From the NCBI GenBank assembly GCA_017933995.1, contig JAGBKI010000020.1, positions 62,001-126,000 on the forward strand: DNA of 64,000 nt. Reading direction: 5' to 3'. The DNA comes from Bacteroidaceae bacterium (GTDB taxonomy: Bacteria > Bacteroidota > Bacteroidia > Bacteroidales > Bacteroidaceae). Below are positions 25,708 through 32,864 of the stretch, in pieces. The position numbers and the translations under genes were made by a program. A model generated the notes under the pieces. It saw nothing but the letters and a program-made list of their open reading frames with translations, was not told the DNA's origin and ran no database searches. Every line of letters begins with the position of its first letter. Within the stretch, counting starts at the first letter, position 1.

Positions 25708-26862
25708 TTATTGCGCGGCGAGTTGGTTGCGCAGCGGGTTAGCGTACATCGTAAGGATGCGCTCCGTGAGGAACGGCGCGTCGGCATTGGGCAGGTCGAC
25801 AAGGGCGACGCGGCTTTGCACATACTTCTCAAACGCCGCGCGCTCGGCGTCGGTGTAGCCGCCCAGGTGCGTGCCGTCGAGCAGGTCGAGCGCGATGCGG
25901 TTGGTGGCGTAGATGCGGTAGTTGCGGTGTATCTCGCGGTCGATGTGGCGCGCCAGGGCGGGGAAGAAGTCGGCCTTGGGCAGGTCGCGGTGCGAAGCGA
26001 GCCAAGCGTCGAGCGGCGCGGCGATGTGGTAGTACACTTGGCCTTTGTAGCCGAAGATGCCGGTGCGCATGTTGTCGAGGTCGTCCTGGCGCGACTTCTT
26101 GTGGGCGGGGTTGTCGCGCTTCTGCTGGAACTCCTTGGCCTTGAGGTAGTCGCACGGGTCGTACTCGTAGGAGATGCTTAGCGGCGTGAGCCCCAGCGCG
26201 GCGATGCGGTCGGCGGGCGCGCCCTCGCCGCCCATGCACATCATCTTCAGGAGTGCCTCCTGCGTGCGGTCGTTGCTGTCCTTGGCGCGCCCCTCGCGCT
26301 GCGCAATCCAGATGTTCTGCCGCTTCGCGGTGACGGCGAAGTGCATGTACTCGCCCAACAGGCGGCTGGCGGCCAGCGTCTCGCGCAGCGACAGGCCGCG
26401 CCTGACGATGAACGCCTTGTTGAGCCGCACCAGCGTCTCAATCCAGGGGTAGGCCAGGAGGTTGTCGCCGATGGCAATCTCAACAGTGTCGGGGAAACCG
26501 GCGCCGATGAGCAGGAAGGCGAGCAGCGCGCTGTCCAGCACGATGTCGCGGTGGTTAGAGATGAACGTGTGGGGCTGCGCCTTGTCGGCAATGGCGTCGG
26601 CGTCGATGGTCAGCCCCGTGGTGAGGCGCGCGGCCAGTTGCTCGACAAGCGGGTAGATGAACGTCTTCTGGAAGTCAAGGTTGGTGCGCACGGCGGGTAT
26701 GGCGGCGCGTATGGCCTCGGGCGTAAGGGCGGGCGCACCCGTGGCAGGGAGGGAGGCCAGCGCAGCGAGGAACAGCGGGTCGGCAGCCAGCGACGCCAGC
26801 GCCTGGCCGATTTCTTCCGGCTCTATCGGGCGGATGGGGTCGAAGCGGGAGGGGACTTGCAT
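25708..26862 (-). CDS. 1-acyl-sn-glycerol-3-phosphate acyltransferase-like protein
   Basis: 384 residues from ATG 26862 (MQVPSRFDP). The acyltransferase core starts near residue 85: FISNHRDIVLDSALL (motif I), then NKAFIVRRGLSLRETL (motif II) and IWIAQREGRAKD (motif III). Motif I has five residues between His and the second Asp rather than the usual HX4D, so His-Arg-Asp may serve instead; this seems to be a Bacteroidota variant. It probably transfers acyl chains in membrane lipid synthesis, at the inner membrane. It is 136 nt after ddl (with an inverted repeat between) and 10 nt before the NigD-like gene. Confidence 0.8.
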   Translation of the reverse strand: MQVPSRFDPIRPIEPEEIGQALASLAADPLFLAALASLPATGAPALTPEAIRAAIPAVRTNLDFQKTFIYPLVEQLAARLTTGLTIDADAIADKAQPHTFISNHRDIVLDSALLAFLLIGAGFPDTVEIAIGDNLLAYPWIETLVRLNKAFIVRRGLSLRETLAASRLLGEYMHFAVTAKRQNIWIAQREGRAKDSNDRTQEALLKMMCMGGEGAPADRIAALGLTPLSISYEYDPCDYLKAKEFQQKRDNPAHKKSRQDDLDNMRTGIFGYKGQVYYHIAAPLDAWLASHRDLPKADFFPALARHIDREIHRNYRIYATNRIALDLLDGTHLGGYTDAERAAFEKYVQSRVALVDLPNADAPFLTERILTMYANPLRNQLAAQ

Positions 26863-26879
26863 AAACCTTATTCTTAGTG

Positions 26880-27001
26880 GGGAATTAGGAGTTAGGAATT
26901 GGGCTGCGCGTAATTGGAATGAGAAATTAGGAGTTGGGCTGCGCGGAAAAACGTCGCGCCCCGTGCCGCAAGGCAATTCCTAATTCCTAACTCCTAATTC
27001 A
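26880..27001. repeat. Inverted repeat with 7-bp-repeat arms and GC-rich core (copy C)
   Basis: The right arm (26974-27000) is tandem TAATTCC/TAACTCC. The left arm is its complement (AATTAGG, AGTTAGG, AATTGGG), present twice, each followed by GGCTGCGCG. The core contains CGTGCCGCAAGGCA. The right arm overlaps the ddl stop codon. The core matches the reverse complement of the core in copy A. Confidence 0.8.
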
Positions 27002-27988
27002 ATCCTTGAGCCGTCCCTCGATGATGTCGGTGAGGACGTCCTTGATGTCGAGACCGGCGGCGCGCACCTGCTGGGGGATGAAGCTGGTGGCGGTCATGCC
27101 GGGCGTGGTGTTGATTTCGAGCAGGCAGATTTCCTCCTGCCCGGGCTCGCCGCGCAGGATGTAGTCGGTGCGCGTGATGCCGTAGCAGCCGAGGCGGCGG
27201 TAGACGGCGCGGGTCAGTTCCTGCACGCGGCGGGCGGTGTCGGGATGGATGCGGGCGGGGGTTATCTCGTCGACCTTGCCGTTGTACTTGGCGTCGTAGT
27301 CGAAGAACTCCTGGTCGGTGACAACCTCGGTGATGGGGAAGGTGACAAGTTCGCCCGCGCCACGGTAGCAGCCGCAGGTGACCTCGGTGCCGGTCATCAT
27401 GGCCTCGACCATCACCTCGTCGTCCTCGGCCAGCGCGGCGTCGATGGCGGCTGCGAGCTGGTCGGCGGTCTTCACCTTGGTGACGCCGAAACTGCTGCCG
27501 CCGGCGTTGGGCTTGACGAAGCAGGGCAGGCCGAGACGCTCCACGATGGCCTCGTCCGTGGGGCGCGCCTCGCCCTTGCGCAGCAGCAGGCTGTCGGAGA
27601 CGGTGAGGCCGGGCTGCGTGCGCAGCAGGGAGCAGAGGGCGTGTTTGTTGAACGTCAGGGCCTCGACAAGCACGCCGCTGGTGGAATAGGGCATACGGAT
27701 GAGGTCGAAGTAGCCTTGCAGCAGGCCGTTCTCGCCGGGCGTGCCGTGGATGGTGATGTAGGCGAAGTCGAAGGCGTGGTGGCCGTCGGGGGCATTGAAA
27801 CTGAAGTCGTTGCGGTCGATGGGGTACTCGCCGCCCTCGTAGCGGGCGTGCCAGTCCTGGCCGTGCAGCACGACGACAACGGGCTGGTACTTCGTCTTGT
27901 CGAGGAAGGAGAGGATGCCCTCGGCGCTGCGCAGGGAGACGTGGTATTCGGAGGAGTCGCCGCCGGCGACGATTGCGATGGTTTTCAT
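26999..27988 (-). CDS. ddl: D-alanine--D-alanine ligase
   Basis: 329-residue ATP-grasp ligase that joins two D-alanines for peptidoglycan precursors in the cytoplasm. Motifs: IVAGGDSSEYHVSLRSA, HGTPGENGLLQGYFDL, LPCFVKPNAGGSSFGVTKV, EDDEVMVEAMMTGTEVTCG, RTDYILRG and LLEINTTPGMTATSFIPQQ. Length is typical. It lies downstream of rluD (45-nt gap) in a minus-strand operon. Its last codons are part of inverted repeat copy C. Confidence 0.95.
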   Translation of the reverse strand: MKTIAIVAGGDSSEYHVSLRSAEGILSFLDKTKYQPVVVVLHGQDWHARYEGGEYPIDRNDFSFNAPDGHHAFDFAYITIHGTPGENGLLQGYFDLIRMPYSTSGVLVEALTFNKHALCSLLRTQPGLTVSDSLLLRKGEARPTDEAIVERLGLPCFVKPNAGGSSFGVTKVKTADQLAAAIDAALAEDDEVMVEAMMTGTEVTCGCYRGAGELVTFPITEVVTDQEFFDYDAKYNGKVDEITPARIHPDTARRVQELTRAVYRRLGCYGITRTDYILRGEPGQEEICLLEINTTPGMTATSFIPQQVRAAGLDIKDVLTDIIEGRLKD

Positions 27989-28033
27989 TGGGGTTCGGTT
28001 TGTGTTTTTATAGGGCTGGCGCGCGCGTAGTTT

Positions 28034-29056
28034 TCAGGCGCGGCGCCGCCAGCGTTCGATGAGGCTTTGTAGGTCGGCGGGCAGGGGGCTGTCGAAGTCC
28101 ATCTCCTGTCCGCTGACGGGGTGCTTGAAGCCCAGCGTGCGCGCGTGGAGCGCCTGGCGCGGGCAGAGGTCGAAGCAGTGGTGTACGAATGTTTTGTAGG
28201 CCGCGCCGGGCTGTCCGCGCAGCACCTGCGTGCCGCCGTAGCGCTCGTCGCCGAAGAGGGGGTGGCCGATGTGGGAGAGGTGGGCGCGTATCTGGTGGGT
28301 GCGCCCGGTCTCCAGGCGGCACTCGATGAGCGAGACGTAGCCGAATCGCTCGGTGACGCGGTAGTGGGTGACGGCGGGCTTTCCCTGGTCGCTGTCGGGC
28401 GGATAGACGGCCATCTTGAGGCGGTCGCGCACGTCGCGCCCGATGTTGCCCTCGATACGTCCCTCGTCGGCGGGGTTGCCCCATACGAGGGCAGTGTAGA
28501 GGCGGCGCGACGTCTTGTGGAAGAACTGCAGGGCGAGGCGTGTCTTGGCGTCGGGCGTCTTGGCCACGACGAGCAGGCCGCTGGTGTCCTTGTCAATGCG
28601 GTGGACGAGACCCACGGCGGGGTCGTTGGGGTCGTACTTGGGGTCGTGGCGCAGGTGCCAGGCGATGGCGTGTACCAGCGTGCCGCTGAAGTTGCCCGCG
28701 CCGGGGTGAACCACCATGCCGGCCTCCTTGTCGACAACGAGCAGGGCGTCGTCCTCATATATAATACGGAGTGGGATGTCCTCGGGCACGATGGTGGTGT
28801 CGTGGCGCGGGCGGTCGAGTTGCAGGGTGGCGACGTCGCCGGGCTTGACGCGGTAGCCCTTCTTGACGGGCTGGCCGTTGACGTGGATGAACCCGGCGCG
28901 GGCGGCGGCCTGGATGCGGGCGCGCGAAGTGTTGGGCAGGTGCTCCATCAGGAACTTGTCCACACGCAGGGGTTCCTGCCCCCGGTCGGCCACGACGCGC
29001 AGGTGCTCGTAGAGTTCGTCGGAGCCGCAATCGATAAGAGCGTCGTCGGTCGTCAT
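28034..29056 (-). CDS. rluD: RluA-family pseudouridine synthase (RluD-like)
   Basis: 340 residues. An N-terminal S4 RNA-binding domain (LRVDKFLMEHLPNTSRARIQ) is followed by the synthase domain with the catalytic motif GLVHRIDKDTSGLLVVAKT, in which Asp is the nucleophile, and the later motif ETGRTHQIRAHLSHIGHPLFG. It converts uridines of 23S rRNA to pseudouridine. Its ATG overlaps the stop of the PASTA gene by 4 nt (ATGA), so the two are coupled. It contains CATATATAATACGGAG at 28756-28771 on the opposite strand. Confidence 0.92.
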   Translation of the reverse strand: MTTDDALIDCGSDELYEHLRVVADRGQEPLRVDKFLMEHLPNTSRARIQAAARAGFIHVNGQPVKKGYRVKPGDVATLQLDRPRHDTTIVPEDIPLRIIYEDDALLVVDKEAGMVVHPGAGNFSGTLVHAIAWHLRHDPKYDPNDPAVGLVHRIDKDTSGLLVVAKTPDAKTRLALQFFHKTSRRLYTALVWGNPADEGRIEGNIGRDVRDRLKMAVYPPDSDQGKPAVTHYRVTERFGYVSLIECRLETGRTHQIRAHLSHIGHPLFGDERYGGTQVLRGQPGAAYKTFVHHCFDLCPRQALHARTLGFKHPVSGQEMDFDSPLPADLQSLIERWRRRA

Positions 29057-29766
29057 CGGTCACTACCGTCAATAGGCTCTTCTACAAGAATTTCGGGATT
29101 GTCGAGCACGATGTCGCCATCGCGCAGTTTGCCCAACTCGCTTTCAGGAATCGTGTCGGTGACGTACTCCGTCACCTCGCCGTTTACGGTCTCGGCATTA
29201 TAGGCATCGACCAACTGGCCGTTGCCCACTACAATTGAAATAGGAGTGTCAGTGGACAGGGGCGTGCCGACAGCCACTTCCTTGCCCGCCGCCTTCACCT
29301 TGTAGACCCAGTTCTTGTCGCCTTTCATCGTTTCGACTTTCACGTTCTTGAATCCGAGCGAAGCCAACAGGGCTTGCGCTTCGCGGGTTGAGGAATTATC
29401 TGCAATGTCGGGCAAAGGGACTGGCAGGGGATGGGCAGCATTTATTGTGAGATGAACCACGCGTTCGGGCTTAACGGTCATACCGGCAGCAAGCGACTGT
29501 TCCAAGATGATGTCGGCGCGTTTGGCAGCCACATAGTCCGTATCGCTCACCTCAACACCCAGTCCTGCATCGCGCAGGAGGCGCTCGGCCTCCTTTACAC
29601 TCTTTCCGCGTACATCAGGAACAACGACAGTCTCGCCGTGATGGGTGTAGGATTGCAGGGCGTAGTAGCCCACCGCCAACAGCACGGCGCTGAGCAGCAG
29701 CATTCCGAGACAGTTGGCTCCGACGAAGAGGCCAGGTATTTTGTTGAGGTATTTGGAAAGTCGCAT
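29053..29766 (-). CDS. PASTA-domain membrane protein
   Basis: 237 residues. One membrane helix (about 14-38: FVGANCLGMLLLSAVLLAVGYY, in part), then PASTA domains: VVVPDVRGKSVKEAERLLRD, then PLPDIADNSSTREAQALLAS, with a third weaker unit. An acidic tail ends EEPIDGSDR. PASTA domains usually bind peptidoglycan or muropeptides; here there is no kinase domain. It lies in the operon with rluD and ddl, consistent with a cell-wall link. A TACTTTTG box lies at 29805-29798. Confidence 0.88.
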   Translation of the reverse strand: MRLSKYLNKIPGLFVGANCLGMLLLSAVLLAVGYYALQSYTHHGETVVVPDVRGKSVKEAERLLRDAGLGVEVSDTDYVAAKRADIILEQSLAAGMTVKPERVVHLTINAAHPLPVPLPDIADNSSTREAQALLASLGFKNVKVETMKGDKNWVYKVKAAGKEVAVGTPLSTDTPISIVVGNGQLVDAYNAETVNGEVTEYVTDTIPESELGKLRDGDIVLDNPEILVEEPIDGSDR

Positions 29767-29797
29767 CGTAATTACAGAATTAGCGGTATAACACGGG

Positions 29798-29805
29798 CAA
29801 AAGTA
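29798..29805 (-). promoter_or_regulatory. -7 box of the PASTA-rluD-ddl operon
   Basis: TACTTTTG on the minus strand, 31 nt before the PASTA start. No TTTG at the usual -33 distance. Confidence 0.45.
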
Positions 29806-29817
29806 GTAAAATAAAAA

Positions 29818-29856
29818 AGAGAAAAGCCATCTTGCTTGTGCAAATGGTCTTTTCTC
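29818..29856. terminator. Terminator of rpmH
   Basis: GAGAAAAGCCAT and ATGGTCTTTTCTC pair around a loop of about 14 nt, just beyond the end of rpmH, with A/T-rich flanks. Confidence 0.65.
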
Positions 29857-29892
29857 CTTAGAAATTCAGCGCAAGCGCGGCACCAGGGGGCT

Positions 29893-30054
29893 TTACTTCT
29901 TGCGTCCGTTGAACTCGTCCGATACGGTGAGCTTCTTGCGACCCTTGGCGCGGCGGCTGGCCAGCACGCGACGGCCATTGGCAGTGGTCATACGTTCACG
30001 GAAACCGTGCTTGTTCTTTCTCTTGCGGTTGTGGGGCTGGAAAGTCCTTTTCAT
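29893..30054 (-). CDS. rpmH: 50S ribosomal protein L34
   Basis: 53 residues, starting [18 protein letters not shown] at ATG 30054. The RRxRxxHGF-type N-terminus and [21 protein letters not shown] are diagnostic of L34. Small basic ribosomal protein of the large subunit. It stands alone here, without the rnpA or dnaA neighbours found in many bacteria, as is usual in Bacteroidales. Leader of about 115 nt from the promoter at 30179-30211. Confidence 0.97.
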   Translation of the reverse strand: MKRTFQPHNRKRKNKHGFRERMTTANGRRVLASRRAKGRKKLTVSDEFNGRKK

Positions 30055-30178
30055 TGCTATATCTTTTTTTGTTTCGTTTCGCTTGCTTGCCATTCGCGCC
30101 TTTCGGCAGACACTGGCAAATGATTTGGGAAAACGGCGGAGGACGTAGAAAAAAGCCCACCAACCGATTTTGCGGCTG

Positions 30179-30211
30179 CAAAGGTAAGCATAAAAATCCT
30201 AAACGGCCAAA
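30179..30211 (-). promoter_or_regulatory. Promoter of rpmH
   Basis: Minus strand: TTTG at 30211-30208, a 21-nt spacer, and TACCTTTG at 30186-30179. Both boxes match the Bacteroidota consensus. Confidence 0.65.
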
Positions 30212-30309
30212 AAACAAGCGGTTAAAGTAAAAAACAGCTCTTTATGCCGTCGTTTCCGCAAGTACGGCGAGGTATTTCACTGATGCTAACAGGCAGTTTG
30301 GCAACGCGC

Positions 30310-30430
30310 AAAAACTTTTCCAATTTGGAACACTTTCGATTTGTTAAAAATAAAAAGTTTTCCAATTCAACATACGTTATATCTGATTTTCAATGAATTA
30401 AAATTTCTGCCGTTTTAAAAAGTTTTCCAA
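30310..30430 (+). promoter_or_regulatory. Three AAAAAsTTTTCCAA repeats upstream of nrdD
   Basis: AAAAACTTTTCCAA at 30310-30323 and AAAAAGTTTTCCAA at 30352-30365 and 30417-30430. The first extends into TTCCAATTTGGAA, a palindrome. The last copy ends 6 nt before the -33 box. They are candidate operator sites; the consensus differs from the NrdR box. Confidence 0.45.
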
Positions 30431-30435
30431 AATGT

Positions 30436-30466
30436 TTTGCGAAAGTAAAAAGCCGTATTACTTTTG
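30436..30466 (+). promoter_or_regulatory. Promoter of nrdD
   Basis: TTTG at 30436-30439, a 19-nt spacer, and TACTTTTG at 30459-30466: a perfect Bacteroidota promoter. It gives a leader of about 80 nt before ATG 30552. Confidence 0.75.
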
Positions 30467-30551
30467 TGCGCCGTTTGAGACGGAAAAAGGATTGTTGCTT
30501 CAAACGGCATTTGTTCCTTTATTATTTATTTTTCAATACAAGTTTGTTATA

Positions 30552-32786
30552 ATGATTCAGACCGTAGTGAAGCGCGACGGACGTATCGTCGGCTTCAATG
30601 AGCAGAAAATCATGGCCGCCATCCGCAAGGCCATGCTCCACACGGAAAAGGGTGAGGACGAAAGTCTCGTCCGCCAAATCACCGACCGCATCACGGCGCT
30701 GGGCGAGCCTCAGATGACCGTCGAAGCCATTCAGGACGCTGTAGAGAATGAACTTATGCGCAGCGCGCGCCGCGACGTGGCCAAGCTGTACATCACCTAC
30801 CGCAACCAGCGCAGCATAGCCCGCAAAGCCAAGACGCGCGAGGTGTTCCTCGACATCGTGAACGTCAAGAACAACGACATCACCCGCGAGAACGCCAACA
30901 TGAACGCCGACACCCCGGCGGGCATGATGATGAAGTTTTCCAGCGAGACGACCAAGCCCTTCGTCGACGACTACCTGCTGAGCGAGGAGACGCGCGACGC
31001 CGTGGAGCACAACTACATCCACATCCACGACAAGGACTACTACCCCACGAAGTCGCTCACGTGCTGCCAGCACCCGCTCGACAACATCCTGCAGAACGGC
31101 TTCACGGCGGGCCACGGCGCCAGCCGCGCGGCCAAGCGCATCGAGACGGCGAGCGTGCTGGCCTGCATCAGTCTGGAATGCGCGCAGAACGAGATGCACG
31201 GCGGCCAGGCCATCCCCGCCTTCGACTTCTACCTGGCTCCCTTCGTGCGCCTCAGTTTCATCGAGGAAGTGAAGAACATGGAGGCCATCACCGGCGAAGA
31301 CCACTCCGCTTTATATAATAAGGAACTTGCGGACTACCTCCACCGCCCCCTGGACGGCCTGAAGGGCGAGGAGCGCATTCTACAGCACGCCATGAACCGC
31401 ACGGTGGCGCGTGTCTACCAAGCCATGGAGGCGTTCATCCACAACATGAACACCATCCACTCGCGCGGCGGCAACCAGGTGGTGTTCTCGTCCATCAACT
31501 ACGGCACGGACACCAGTGCCGAGGGCCGCTGCGTGATGCGCGAACTGCTCCGCGCCACCTACGACGGCGTGGGCGACGGCGAGACGGCCATCTTCCCCAT
31601 ACAGATATGGAAGAAGAAGCGCGGCGTGAACTACCTGCCCGGCGACCCCAACTACGACCTCTACAAGCAGGCGTGCAAGGTCACCGCGCGGCGTTTCTTC
31701 CCCAACTTCCTCAACCTCGACGCCACGTTCAACCAGAGCGAGGAGTGGCGCGCCGACGACCCCAAGCGCTACCTGCACGAGGTGGCCACGATGGGCTGCC
31801 GCACGCGCGTGTTCGAGAACCGCTTCGGCCCCAAGACCAGCGTGGGTCGCGGCAACCTCTCGTTCACGACCGTCAACATCGTGCGCCTGGCCATCGAGTG
31901 CCGCCACATCAGCGACCGCGAAGAGCGCGTGGCGGCCTTCTTCGCCAAACTTGACAGCGTGCTCGAAACCGCCGCGCGCCAGCTGCACGAGCGCTACGAG
32001 TTCCAGAAGACCGCCCTGGCCAAACAGTTCCCGCTGCTGATGAACTGCCTGTGGATTGGCGGCGACAAACTAGCCCCTGAGGACACCATCGAGAGCGTCA
32101 TCAACCAGGGCACGCTGGGCATCGGCTTCATCGGCCTGGCCGAGTGCCTCGTGGCTCTCATCGGCAAGCACCACGGCGAGAGCGAGGAGGCGCAGGAACT
32201 GGGCCTGAAGATTGTGGGCTACATCCGCGACCGCGCCAACGATTTCAGCGAGCAGTACCACCACAACTACAGCTGCCTGGCCACGCCCGCCGAGGGACTG
32301 GCCGGCAAGTTCACCAAAAAAGACCGCAAGGAGTTCGGCCCCCTGCGCGGCATCACCGACCGTGACTATTACACGAACTCCAACCACGTGCCCGTCTACT
32401 ACAAGTGCTCTGCGCGCCACAAGGCCGAGGTCGAGGCGCCCTACCACGACCTGACGCGCGGCGGCCACATCTTCTACGTCGAGATTGACGGCGACGCCAC
32501 CCACAACCCCGAGGTGATTATGAACGTCGTCGACATGATGGACGCCCTGAACATCGGCTACGGCAGCGTGAACCACAACCGCAACCGCTGCATGGACTGC
32601 GGCTACGAGAACGCCGAACCCGGCCTGGAGGTTTGCCCCAAGTGCGGCGGACGCCACATCGACCGCCTGCAGCGCATCACGGGCTACCTCGTTGGCACCA
32701 CCGACCGCTGGAACGGCGGCAAACTGGCCGAGCTCAACGACCGCGTGACCCACGTCGACAAGGAGTTCCCCGTCGGGAAGGACTGA
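30552..32786 (+). CDS. nrdD: Anaerobic ribonucleoside-triphosphate reductase
   Basis: 744 residues from ATG 30552 (MIQTVVKRDGRIVGF); a longer frame starts upstream of the promoter and is rejected. Class III reductase that makes deoxynucleotides without oxygen. An N-terminal ATP-cone (residues about 3-95) gives allosteric control. The C-terminal zinc site is CMDC...CPKC, and the glycyl-radical loop is RITGYLVGTTDRWNGGK. The activase gene nrdG, often adjacent, is not next to it. A TTTATATAATAAGGAAC motif lies at 31310-31325. A strong hairpin follows the stop. Confidence 0.95.
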   Translation: MIQTVVKRDGRIVGFNEQKIMAAIRKAMLHTEKGEDESLVRQITDRITALGEPQMTVEAIQDAVENELMRSARRDVAKLYITYRNQRSIARKAKTREVFLDIVNVKNNDITRENANMNADTPAGMMMKFSSETTKPFVDDYLLSEETRDAVEHNYIHIHDKDYYPTKSLTCCQHPLDNILQNGFTAGHGASRAAKRIETASVLACISLECAQNEMHGGQAIPAFDFYLAPFVRLSFIEEVKNMEAITGEDHSALYNKELADYLHRPLDGLKGEERILQHAMNRTVARVYQAMEAFIHNMNTIHSRGGNQVVFSSINYGTDTSAEGRCVMRELLRATYDGVGDGETAIFPIQIWKKKRGVNYLPGDPNYDLYKQACKVTARRFFPNFLNLDATFNQSEEWRADDPKRYLHEVATMGCRTRVFENRFGPKTSVGRGNLSFTTVNIVRLAIECRHISDREERVAAFFAKLDSVLETAARQLHERYEFQKTALAKQFPLLMNCLWIGGDKLAPEDTIESVINQGTLGIGFIGLAECLVALIGKHHGESEEAQELGLKIVGYIRDRANDFSEQYHHNYSCLATPAEGLAGKFTKKDRKEFGPLRGITDRDYYTNSNHVPVYYKCSARHKAEVEAPYHDLTRGGHIFYVEIDGDATHNPEVIMNVVDMMDALNIGYGSVNHNRNRCMDCGYENAEPGLEVCPKCGGRHIDRLQRITGYLVGTTDRWNGGKLAELNDRVTHVDKEFPVGKD

Positions 32787-32810
32787 CGTTCCTCCCCGTC
32801 CCACAAAACG

Positions 32811-32845
32811 CGCCACCCCTGCCCGGACGACGGGCAGGGGTGGCG
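32811..32845. terminator. Strong hairpin between nrdD and the convergent regulator
   Basis: CGCCACCCCTGCCCG and CGGGCAGGGGTGGCG form a perfect 15-bp stem with a 5-nt loop, followed on the plus strand by TGCGTTGTACCCCTTTT. Confidence 0.7.
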
Positions 32846-32864
32846 TGCGTTGTACCCCTTTTCC

